From NCBI GenBank assembly GCA_013350335.1, contig CM023539.1, positions 35,760,631-35,824,630 on the forward strand: a DNA stretch of 64,000 bases, in the 5' to 3' direction. Source of the stretch: Chimonanthus salicifolius. Lineage: Eukaryota; Streptophyta; Magnoliopsida; Laurales; Calycanthaceae. The translations under genes were made by a program, and so were the position numbers. Numbering within the stretch: the first letter of the stretch is position 1; the number at the start of each line of letters is the position of its first letter. Under the pieces are notes generated by a model that worked only from the letters and a program-made list of their open reading frames with translations, searched no databases and was not told the DNA's origin. Below, piece after piece: positions 12,580-24,900 of the stretch.

Positions 12580-12690
12580 AATTCACAGCTGCCTTCTCCG
12601 TCAGCCCGTTTTCTCCGTCCTTTCACCTCTTGTCTGCAATTCTTACTTCTTCCCAAAATCCACTCTAAGCCTAGTCGCTTTCAATATAAG
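12580..12690 (+). other. UFD1: UFD1 exon 1 (5' UTR, inferred)
   Basis: A pyrimidine-rich leader ends at a canonical donor (aatataag|gtaaaac, GT at 12691-12692). A clean acceptor (cttgtcag) follows at 12922, giving an intron of 232 bp and then the short exon that carries the start codon. The transcription start is a guess; only the 3' boundary is well supported. Confidence 0.5.
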
Positions 12691-12922
12691 GTAAAACTTC
12701 TGTTCTTCCCCATCTCTATTTTTATTAATTTTTTCCTAATAAAAAGAGGAACAAATAGAGGAGCATTTTTTATGGGTTTTCTTCTTCTACTTCTCTGAAA
12801 ATTTCTACAACTTGCGATTGCATCAACTGCTACTCATTGATGGTTTTTTGCTACAATCGGAATGTTCACACCCAAATTGGTTCTTATGTTAAATGTTTAT
12901 CCTCCCCTCTCTCCTTGTCAGG

Positions 12923-12957
12923 TTTCTATTGGCAAATCCTTTGTCGGTTAAAGATGG
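12923..12957 (+). CDS. UFD1: UFD1 exon 2: end of 5' UTR plus the start codon
   Basis: A 35-nt exon between acceptor cttgtcag and donor gtacct. Its last three bases are the ATG (12955-12957), so intron 2 begins immediately after the start codon. Exon 3 then opens with FFEGY, matching the MFFDGY start of plant UFD1 proteins, which supports this choice over any Met further in. Confidence 0.75.
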
Positions 12958-15900
12958 TACCTTTTCTTTCTATTTCTTATGGTTTTTTTTTTTTTTCATT
13001 CCAATAAGATATAAGAATGTGCTTAATTCAAGATAAAGTTTGTTACTATGAATTGCTATTGTTTCTTTTAATTTATCATGGATTTTGATACTTGGAACAA
13101 GTTGATGAAGATTTATTTACTTATTTTATCATGTTTCATCAACATTCCATGGTTGAATTTAATTGAGATTGGATCTGAATTGTTGATGCGATTGAAGATG
13201 CTCATGTTGTCGTTTGGCAGAATGCATTATGTTGCCACCTACTTGTTATTGGAGTGTATAGCTCATAGTGAACTAGATATTGTTGTAAAAGTTTACCAAG
13301 TAAACAAAATTAAGTAGTTGGAAAAAAGAAATAAATAAGAAATTGACTAAGGTAATGGTGAACGTTGCTTTGAGGGTAGAATTTTGTCCCCTCCATTGGT
13401 TTAGACAATGCATGCACACGAGCTTTTGCTGCCGTCGTGCATGTGTGAAGCAGGTTGAGTACACAAGGTCCATGAACTTTTAATAATTTTGTAAGTGATA
13501 AAACAAAGACTTATAAAGAGCTTCTCAAATTTTCCTCAGTTTCCATGTGGGACTCTTAACTCTTGTTGTGAACACTTCCACTTAAAGTGATTTTTTTAAT
13601 AAAATTTTTGGAATGCACAAAACCAACAATCTCCTCAATTTAAGATATTTGAAAATGAATAATAAAGAAGAATGAGAGATAACATTGGAGGCAAGCTAGT
13701 GTAACTGACGTGCATAAGATTATGTTTTTGATGATTTAAATCCAATTTTAGTTTTAATATGATAGATTTACTAAGTATCATTGGTGAATATACGTCTTGT
13801 ACCAAGTCCTTTGAAGGAAACTCTAGCACATGAGTTTTTGATGATTTAGTTTTTCGACCTATAGATTTCTATCGACACGTCGAGGCCATCCGTTTTAGTC
13901 ATTCCGTGTGATCCTCGACATGTCGAGACTTCTCCTTTGGCTCCTCGACCTGTCGAAGAGCGTGTTTTCTGTCCGTTGCATAGCCGTTTTAATTCTGCTT
14001 ATAAATATGGATAGCTTAATGGAAAATGATCGGGTGTGAGATTAAGAAAAACAACAGAGAGATTAAGAGGGAGACCTACCCGAGGAAAACCTAGATCTGG
14101 GAATAACCTCTTCCCTCACATTGATCGAACCTATGCTCTTCAAACAGTAAAACATGAAAAAGGGGATTAATGGGGGGCTGTAGAAATTTATCCAAGTTAG
14201 GTTGCCCACATCAGATGAAGATCAAAGTACACTGGAGCATACAACTTGCTGTATGAAGAACACAACAGAAGATTGACAAAAGACCCAAGGCATTCTTCTC
14301 TTCATTTTATTTCATTTAATATTGTGAGGTGGATTAGATCTCTGTGCGATCGAATCACCATAAAAAATAGGTGTCAAGGAGTAGACCTCAGTGGTCGAAC
14401 CTTTCAAAATCTAGGTGTGTATTGATACGGTAATTTTACCCTTTCATAGTGTGTTTCGGATAGTCCAAAGTTGGGTAAGTCCAAGAGTGGATGTAGGTTC
14501 AGGTGAACCAAACCACTATAAATTGTTGTGTTTGCATGGTTTGATTTGTTGGATTGATTATCATTAATTGCACACACACAAGATTATTCCGCTGCACTTA
14601 AAATTGATTAGTCATATATTAAAAAGGTTAATATAAATCGGAATTGGTCCTATTCACTTCCCTTAGGATTTGTGCATTGGCCTAGCCTGGAATTTACACC
14701 CTGATTATTTCAAAGTTGGGTTAGTCCACATCTTTTCCTCTTTGCATTTTTTAATTGTCATTAAGGGATTAAATGATAAATACTTATCATGAAATCTATG
14801 GTTGCATTATATTCATCAACTTGTCATTATTCCTTAACAAAATGGATCTATCTATTCTTGATGTAATCTCAATGCAAATGATCTTGAAAACCTCATCTGG
14901 TTAATTTTTTAAATCCTCACCTCTAGAATCTTCATCAAATATCAATGGCAATTTTTTTAGAAAGCTTGCAGCAGATATCCAAAAATTTCGTCACTATGGT
15001 GGCACTTATTTGCCACGTAATGTGAAATAAAGGAAAAAAGTGCTTGCTGTGGGTCCATTTTTTAAAATGTTTTAGGCAACAAAGTTACCACTTTCAACCA
15101 CATTAGTCAAAGCTCAGGGCACAATCAAAGCGCCAAGGCATGTTGGAGCCTAAAGCGCAAAGTGCATATTTAGGTGCGAGCTTAATTTTGCAAGGCACAC
15201 TTAAATTAGATTTTTCAAGATATGTGTAGATTCATGAATTTATGCCCTTACTGCATCAATCTATCGAAATACAACAATAATTATTCAAAAAACAAAAATA
15301 TATCCCATTTCAAAAAAAAAAAAACAAAAATATATTGACAACTAAGCTTCCGAGCACATTATGTTCATGCACAAGTATATTGTTGAAAAATTAGAATTCT
15401 TTATTATGTATTCCTTTCAATTGTATCAAGTATCTTTCAAAAAAAAAAAGTATTTATTATAATTGCTTTATTTAACTATAATATTTGCTAGCTATTCAAA
15501 AGGTTTTTCAAGTTAGGCTTATTATAGAAAAAAAAAAAGTTCTAAAAGAATTAGGTGAAGGCCTAAGTGCAAAAAGTGCTAGGTGAGGAACAAAATGGGT
15601 TTGGAGCTTATGTGAGAGCTTAACTACAACTAAAGCGCACTTTTGACTACAATGCTTTTAACTGGAGGAAAAAAATGCTGTGGGACTTGGTGACATAGCA
15701 TCAATAGTTGGATATCCATGCTGATCTCTTGGGAAGAAGGTTTTGTAACACAATAAATATTGTAATTGTCCTTTTCAATCATAATTTGTTGAAGTTAGAG
15801 ACATTTGAGTAGGAGGTATGCAGCAAGGAAAAAAAACAGTTGAAGGTCATTGTCTGGATTATCTTATATTCTGGACAACTCACTTTTAATTCTCTTGAGT

Positions 15901-18900
15901 TTTTATCATTAAGAATGTGAATAAACTATCTAGAATAATTTATAATGCTCAGAAATATCAATTGTTCTCACTAGATTTGCAATTTTTAATTTTGATAAAC
16001 TGAACTCAAAAGGGATGAATGACTAACCCAGAGGGGTCTTATTTGATAAATTGATTTTATTCTTAATTTTCTCCTCACGGTGAGCTGACTTCTGTGATAG
16101 TGTTTGAAGGAGGCATACAAGCTTTGCTTCTATTCTTTTGTTGTGTTTGTGATCATTATCTCTTAAGGCTATTCTTGAACATGGAATCAACTTACAAGTT
16201 GGTATTTGTACATGACATTTGCCTTATTTTCCTTCAAATTCCTTAATCTACTGAGGATTGCATGTAACTGTGGTTTTGGCTCAGTCACACAATTTCTCAG
16301 GTATGCCATGTGGTATCTTAAGTGATTCTTTAGCTGCCATAGCTGTAGCTTTGCTGGTTTTTCAACAAAAAAAGGTGGACTTTCTAGTGTGCTGAGGTCA
16401 TTTGTTGCTGTTGAAACAGAGGCCTTTGTTAAGATATATTAGGAGATGATTTAGATTATGATTGATTTTGATGGATTTATTGCGATTGTGGGAGATATTA
16501 TGTAAATCTCTCAATGGGGAAAGCAATATATTGATGTACTCTACAAATACGGCCTTCATTCTTACTTTTCAAAAAGAAACTGGCCTTCATTCAGTGGAAT
16601 AAACAAGAGAAATATACAAAAAAAATTACCATGAGTTTATCGTTCCTCTTGTTTTCTAACAGCCTTTGCCATGTTGCATGGTATGAAGAGGCATTGGAGA
16701 GGAGCTTCTCTCCTTTTATTGTAAAAGGGCATTTTGCATGTGCTATCAATATTTAAGGAAAGTACTCCTCCATGGAGGTTGAAGGGTGTGAAAGATTAGA
16801 TAAAAATCTTTTGAAGCATGCATTGGGGGTTTTTGAGGACGTTCTCCATGATGCTGATTATGAAGTAGAATAGTCCTGTGAAAGGGGGGATTACCAAATC
16901 TGATTCTGTTATTGCTTACATGCAATATTCTTTGATGGAGTTTCCCTTTGTTTTGTCTTGTTCATGTTGGATGGTCTATTCATTCTCCATGTTGCGTGTA
17001 TACTTTGTCCTTCCTATTCTGGAAAACTATTATTATTTGAAAAAAAAGTTTCTCCCTTTTGCCAACTCACAATTTTAATAAATACTAGTAAACAAAGCAA
17101 GAAACCAACTTTATCATTTCTACTCTACATGGTCTAGAAGAAATAAACTGGATGTTATATCTCTGTTGGTGTCTGACTTGAAATAAAAAAAAGAAGAGAG
17201 AGAGATGCAATAGTTAGCCAAAGGATGTTTGATGCTTAACCTACCTTTTATATGTACCCTTGTTTATTTATTATATTTTATGGGGCTTATTGCTGAGTTA
17301 TTATCTCTCTCTCTCTCTCTAGTAAAAGCATAGAATATTTCTGAGTTATCTTAATTTTCAAATTATGTTCTTTTTCAACTGTCTCTTATGTTGATGGTGG
17401 TTGCAGTTTTTTGAAGGCTATGACTATCCTGGAAGGTCATTCGAGCAGATTTATCGTTGTTACCCTGCTTCTTTTATTGATAAGGTTTGATATTCTTCTC
17501 GCCCCATTTTATTCCTTATTTCTTGCTCCTACCCTTTTTACCCAAGGAAAAAGTGAAAAGAGTAAGAAAAAGAAAAACCCTACATTTCTCTTAAGCTAGC
17601 AGCCTATGGATGCACTACTTATCCTCAACTGACAAGCTCTTTACATTATTCTTTAGATGCAATTATTGTTTGCATTTCATATAGAGAGGGTGAAACTAGC
17701 AAAGCCCGGGTGTTTTGTGTGCCTGGGCACAACGATCCCATGTTGGGCCTACTTAATGGTAAATTTGAACCATTGAACTTTTTATTTTCTCTTTTAAGCT
17801 TAAATTCAACCTTTCTTGGTGCCTATTTGATGCATCCTCACTGTAGGATCAATCATGATAGGTAAAAATATTTATCTAGTGGTTGTTTCTAATCTTAAAA
17901 GGTTAAGGGCTACGATGATTCAGTAGGTCTCATTCTGGACAGTTTGATAGTCCCCATGATGATATCCATCTATCAGTTATTTTTTTAATCTTAGGGCAGG
18001 ACCAACCCTCTCCCATGGCCTGTTAGAGCACCTGTCTTTTAAGCCCCAGTATCTGGCAGATATATATCTTAACTGAAGGACCTGAAGAGTTCATTTAGTT
18101 GGTTTTGTGAAAAATAATTGATGTAGATGTAGTGTTGTGCTAGTGAATAAGTCCAATTAAGAATGCTTGTCTTTTCTCAAGTCCCTTCTAACAGTAGCTT
18201 CTACTTTGTCTACATCTGTTAGTTTCTTAATATTGAAGAATTGAGTATTGCAGGGTTTATGTGGATGTCGCTCAAATTATCAGTGATTTTAATGTTGAGT
18301 CGTGAGAGAATTCTGTTGTGAACCAGTTCACAATGATTTTTTTGTAATCTTTCTTTCAAGGCCCTTGGAATATCGGCTAAACTAAAAATAGTGAAAGTTG
18401 GCAGCTTTTTCCTCATCTAAGGGTTTTGTTTGAAAGTTCATACCAATTTTTTTGAACCAATTCACAATGGATAATTTCTCTGAGTTATGATGCTTCCTTT
18501 TTGGGATTTGGGTGGCATAGAATTTAAAACTATGTCGCATCTTAATTTTCTGAAATTTTGCCTTAATTCAAGATTGAAGTGTTCATTGATATTGATTTAA
18601 GTGGAGGAGGGTAGAAACATAGAATCTGACCCCATTTATTCTGTGCCACCTAAGATCTAAGTAGGTTGGATAACCACCATTTCTGACCAATGTTGTACCA
18701 CTCTCAATTTTGGAGCCTTCTTGGAATATGCCCTTAACAAAGTATCTTTGCATCAATGCATTTCTAGAGGCACGCAATAAATTGAAAATTTCTTGTTTTT
18801 TTTTCACTTTCTCATTCGACACACATTGAAATGCTTCACTCTTCTTTCTATTAATCGTGGGTTATTATGGTATTTGCAGCCACATCTGGAAAGCGGTGAT

Positions 18901-21900
18901 AAGAGTATGTTATCTTCCTGAATGAATTCTTCCATCCTCTCGTGTGTAACATTATCTTTGTCACTCCTAAACTTTTCTAAGTTTACTTGCATTATCTTAT
19001 GTTTTTGCCAGTTATAATGCCTCCATCAGCGCTTGATCGCCTTGGTAAGAAGCTTCATCATTATTTCTTGATATTTTGTGAAATTTGTTTTTCATGATGT
19101 GCTATATAATGCTTGCAGTCTCTCTCTCTCTCTCTCTCTCATACACACACACACAAACACATACACACCTAGATATCAAACTACAGCATGCATATTTTTT
19201 TCATTTGTGGCCAGGGCCAATTGATCCATCTTCGATGTTTCAGAATTAATTTGGCCAGCTAATATGGATGCATAAATTAATGAAAGAACTTCCCATCATA
19301 GTATGACTGTCATCACTGGCCATATTTTAATCATTCTTTGGGAAGTCAACTGTAAGATGGCAAGGCTTTTTTGCTGGGAATTTTGTAGCATATGTTATCC
19401 CCGGTAGGGTTCACCAGACGAACAGTCTGTAATGCTAAAAATGGGTCCTGAGCAACTCAAGAGCTCACTGTAATGAACCATAGATTTGCTAAGCAAGCAT
19501 GTTTATGCTCCTTTCCTGCAGTTGTGTGGAATTTTTTTTCCAGCAATTTTCTCTAGGTTCAGAGCTTTTCTTATCCGTTTGAATTCTGTTTCTCATTGTT
19601 TTAAGTTCTTTTGTTAAGATACTGCAATGTTTCCTCTTTGCAGCTTCGCTGCACATTGATTATCCAATGTTGTTTGAACTCCAAAATCCTGCCACGAATC
19701 GAGTGTCGCATTGCGGTGTGTTGGAGTTTGTTGCTGATGAAGGCATGATCTACTTGCCATATTGGGTACGTAATTGTAATTTGCACAGTTTTGGTTGGTT
19801 TGTAACTTGATATTTCTAAGTTAATTGAAGATTCAGAGCCACTGTTCCAAGAAAGAAAAAAGATTCAAAGCCTTATTTTTAAATTATTAGCCATTCTTTA
19901 GTTTTGCTGCTGTAGATGATGGAAAACATGCTACTACAAGAAGGCGATATTGTAAGAGTGAAAAATGCCACTCTTTTGAAAGGAACTTATGTAAAGCTGC
20001 AACCACACACAATGGACTTCCTAGATATCTCTAATCCAAAAGCCATGTCAGTATTCCCAAGAGTTTCATATCAGTAATTGGTAGTATCATTTTTTAGTCG
20101 GGTGTTTTTTATTCATGCCTAATGCTGATATGGTATCTGATACTGCATGCAAATTTGTAATACAATTCTATTATTAGCTTGCTATTGCATTAGTCTGCCA
20201 AATGCCTCGCAATTTTGTCTTGTCATTACCATATTGAGTGTGTTATTGTAGAATCTTGACCATTGTTTCTGTATCCTTTTTCGTATTCATGTCTGTGTCC
20301 CAACGTCATACTTAAGTCAATGTGGTTAGATGACTCAAAGCTGCAACCTACTTTTTGTACCAATTTGTTTGGATTGGCACTGGGGCACACCTAAGTGAAA
20401 CAGTGTGAGGCTAAGCATGCCTAGGTGTGCCTTGCGCCTAATGCTCTCTCTCTCTCTCTGTCTTTTTCCCATCTTCTACTTCTATTTTTTTTCTTCTTCC
20501 TTTTAAACTTTTACTTCTTTTTCTTTTCTTCTCCTTTTTCTCATTATCATCTTCTCCTCCTTTGCGTGACTGCACCTTATTCTTTTTCTTTCTCTTTCTC
20601 TATTTTTCTTCTTTTCTTAACTTAAAATAGGTAGCATTTTTGTGTTATCCCCTGCATCCTCCTTGCCACACTCTTCGTGAGCCCACCTATATAGGGCCCA
20701 CCTATGTTGATGGTAACGGGTCCATTTGAAAAGGTCCAATCTTGAACTTGTGGCCCTTAAGCAATTATCTTTTCTGGACGCATGAATCATTGTTTTCAAC
20801 GACAAATTTAGGGGTTAAAAAGTGATAAAAATTTTCAGGGTTTGAAAAATATGGCTTGAGCAATCTAATCAAGGTGATTTTTGTGAGCCACAAGTTCAAG
20901 GTTGGACCTTTTCAATGGACACATCACCATCACCATATATGATGCAGGCATAGGGTCGAATTTGTGAAAATTCACCAGTAGATTTGCAGTTTCAGAGTAT
21001 GGTCTTTGAAAGACCCACGCAGCCGATTACGGATTCGTAAAAGGATTTTTCCTTCGTAAGGAATTGCTCAAACAATTTCCAAACCGATTGCACAAGTTTC
21101 CTGGGAATTCGAATTAGTCTATGCATTTCTCTACATTATGCCTCTTTTAATGGATTAAGATTAAGAATAGCGGAAGCAAATTAAAAGAGTAGAAGATGAA
21201 TTCGATTATTGCATTACCTAATCTAAGAACACCATGATTGAATTCAGAAATTAACTGGTACTTAATTGTTATGGGCGAAAATTGGAGTCCACCAATCTTC
21301 AAAACGTAGCTCCAAAGAGTCCAAGAGAAACCTCTCTCAAGCAAACTTCAATTCCTTTATTCGAATGGGGTACATAGGTATTTATAGGGAAAAAACAACC
21401 AAAGACAGAAATGCCCTAGGAGGGAATTTCTCTCCAAGAAACTCTAAATAACGACACGTACTAAGGATAGAATGTAGTCTTATTTAGACCATTCAATCCC
21501 AACCTTACACTTGTAATCTAAATATATCAAAGACTAAGATAAAAAGATAAAAAATAAACTACTACTATTGATAAAAGGAGGAGAGAGAGATCATCTCTCC
21601 CATGTGGCCCACCTCCTTTCCTTTATTGCTTCCACCTTCTTTATCCACTTGCTTACACGCCACTTGCTGTTTGGAGAAGTCATTGTGGTGGACACTTGGC
21701 ACTTGGAGAGGAGCTGGGGCTTGGACGAATTTGGACTTGGTGGATTGGGCTTTTTGCCTATTTATGAATGGGCTTAGGCTATTACAGGCTTGATTGGGTC
21801 ACAAGGTGATATTGGGCCATGACTTGCAAAGTAAGTGGGCTTATTAGTCGGTGTCCATTTATGAGTACCTTGATCAAAATGGGACATATAAGTCATTGCA

Positions 21901-24900
21901 ATTTCATCTGCATGATCCAATTCTACTGAGGAAGAGTCGGACTGTGAACCAATAGGCTGGATGCCCTCATCAATATGTGAGTCTTACATAGGTGGGTCTT
22001 ATGAAGAGTGCGGCGTAAGGAGGGGTGTGGGTGATCATTGTCATATATATCTATATATTACAATCATCTTTTGCCTAAATGGAGCCCACGTAGGCCCACT
22101 AACATGCTTTCTCCCCCTTTACATCCATCTATTTCCCATGAGTTGGATCCCAATTCTATTTTAACTGAGTTGTAGTCAAAACCCCATTCCACATTAAAAC
22201 ACTTGAAAAGTTGCCTTAAAAAAGGTGATACCACTCATGGGAAGTAAATACCAGGGAAACCTATAATTAATGCAGAAAATGGATAAAAGGTTTTTTCTTG
22301 GGTAGAAAAGAATCCTATTCTCGCCAAATCAGGATGCTATGTGCTCATAAATTTTTTTTTTGTTTAAAAATTCTCAGGTACATGTGGATGTATATACATC
22401 CATGGAGAGAAGCCAATAGGAGAAGCTCTTGCATAGCAGTGGCATTTATTGAGAATGTTACTAACCAATAAAGATAGAAGTAATAAAAGCTAGATATGGT
22501 GAAAATTGGTTAATTTTTTTTTCAAAGAAAGCCATTTTATTAAGTGAAAAAAATACAAACTCAAAGATAGCGAAAGCGGTAGAAGACAAACATAAAACTC
22601 AAAAAACAAAGGGAAGCACACTCAGGAACGCAACAGAATTAGTACAGCCTCAGACCCCTCTCACTCTATATGATAAGACTCCTTGTCTAATCAAAACCTC
22701 CTTTGGTAGGGTAGACCCGAGCTTTGCCATTTCATCTGCCCATTGGTTTACCAACCTAGGAACCAATATGATCACCAAATTTAAACTTTTGATGATCATC
22801 TTATCTTCTTTGATTTTATCCAACAGTCTCTACAGATAACTGCTTTCCTTGGCTCATTGGGTGACTAGAATCCCCCTCCACAATACTCCCTTTCTTGTCC
22901 ATGATCTCTTAACTCCTTGACTCCCTTAATAGCCCCATCACCTCAGTCTCGTTTAAGAACAAATAGGCATCCGACCAGCATACGGAGCTAGGACATGGGC
23001 CTGATGGGATTACAAAACTCCACCATAGCTGGCTTTGCCTGACTCCCTTGAAACGCTACCAGCAAAATTTAACTTTAGAAGACCTTGCGGAGGAGGGCAC
23101 TATCTTTCACATTTTTTTTCTTGATCTTGGCTCTCAGAATGGCAAGAGACCACCCTATGATAATGATGAAGGCTAGGATCGGTTTTAACACCTACCCAGG
23201 TTTCCAACATAAAAGAAAATATAGATCTGCAAATCCGGCTTAACACCTACCCAGGTTTTCAACATAAAAGAAAATATAGATCTGCAAATCCGGCTCAAGT
23301 TCGCTAGGAAACTTGAGAGAACCCGAACTCAAAGAATTTCTAGAATCTAATGAAGTTGGTTGGATCTTCCCTCAACTCCAAATGCCAATTGATAATTCAC
23401 CCTGGTTGTACGGGCAATCTCAATTGGATAAACCAAACTTCCAATTTCTTACGGGAAAAATGAATAAAGTCAAATACTCAAGGAAAAATCGTCACAATGT
23501 GAAATTCTCCAAGAGGGAAAAATTCTAATGAAACTAGAACTGAGATTCCATGAATTAATTTCAATTATGCTATGGTTGGTTTTTTCAAAAAAATTATGCT
23601 ATGGTTGGTTTTTTCAAAAAAATTATGCCATGGTTGATGTAACAAGAAAATTTGAGAAATTTTGGCATGTAAAATTCAAATGAGAATAGCATAAATAAAT
23701 TAAAAAAAAAAAATCAACTTAAAATCAAAACAACAAACTTACTTACACTAGGCAACAAAGAGATACTTCTCGTCACTTTGGATTCAATCCAAACACCAAT
23801 TGAATTCATTGAATTTCTCTACTATACATGGATGTCCTAGATCTCTTAAATAGCATTCTACACTGAAGGAAAAAAAAAAAGGAAAATAAAAATCTCTCCT
23901 GAAGGCCACTTGAAATTAATTGCCAATTGGTGTACAACTAGGGTGAATTATTAACTGGCATTTGGAGTCGAAGGAAGATCGGACTAACGCCATTAGATTC
24001 TGGGAATTCTTTAAGTTCAGATTCTCTCGAGTTTCATAACAAATTGGAGCTGGATTTGTGAATTTCTATTTTCTTTTATGTTGGAGGGCTAGGTAGGTGT
24101 TAAAACCGATACTAGCCTTCATTAGATAATCTTGAAGTGCTGCAACCTTTAAGATTTCCCAAAATTGATATCTAGACAGCCACCCTAAACTTGATTACCT
24201 CGATTAAGGGAGCTCGGTCCTTCTTGATGTTGTTAAAGACTCTGGTGTTCCTCTCCAGCCATATAGACCAAATTATGCTGAAGTCCGTGGCCACCCACAA
24301 AATTTTCTTGAGTGTTGGCTTTTAGATCGAGCAACTCATTGATCAGAGAAGCCTATTATTTAGGAATACAAATGATAAATCAGCAAGTTGTAAGAAACGA
24401 CACCACACTTGGTAAGAGAAATCGTGTGAAGAAGGAGGTGACATTCTCTTCAGCTTTTAATCAAAGGGGGTAGGCATTGATGATGAAGTTTTGGAGCGTA
24501 ATTGGTCTCTTAGCCAAATTTGTTGGAGATATGGCAAAGCAAGGGGCGCTTTATGGAGAATTTATAAAAGCTTAATATGATGATTCTCATTAGGGTTGAA
24601 TTACGAGTTGTATCACCTAGTGTGAGGGTTCATGAATATGGAAGGATATTAGCAAAATTGGAGAACCAGGCCATTTAGTGGGGAAGGTGCTTAAAAGGGC
24701 TCTAAGTTGGAATTGGGAAATGGATCCTACATCAACTTTTGGGATGACGTTTGGACCGCAAATGAACCTTTAATTGTCTCTTTTCCTAGACTCTACCATT
24801 TCGAGGCAAAAAAATTCCATCATCAAAGATTGCGAGGAGGTTTAGGGGTTAAAGTTGTTTGGTGCCTCAATTTTAGAAGAATAAATCTTTTGGATCATGA

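Larger units (their letters stand above)
22514..24320 (-). mobile_element. L1-type LINE 3' part, minus strand, split by a younger insertion
   Basis: Read on the minus strand: from 24320 a zinc-finger/RT C-terminal region ([16 protein letters not shown]) typical of plant L1 ORF2; then, beyond the insertion at 23166-24122, an RNase H segment ([11 protein letters not shown]...SYGGVL and later [10 protein letters not shown]); then a 3' UTR ending in a poly(A) seen as the T run at 22514-22522. Several stops show decay. The insertion lies between the zinc-finger/RT and RNase H parts. Confidence 0.65.

Noticed and set aside
12499..12798. 99-codon open frame at the UFD1 5' end
   Set aside because: It crosses the inferred 5' UTR exon and runs through a canonical donor. 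Composition is that of leader and intron.
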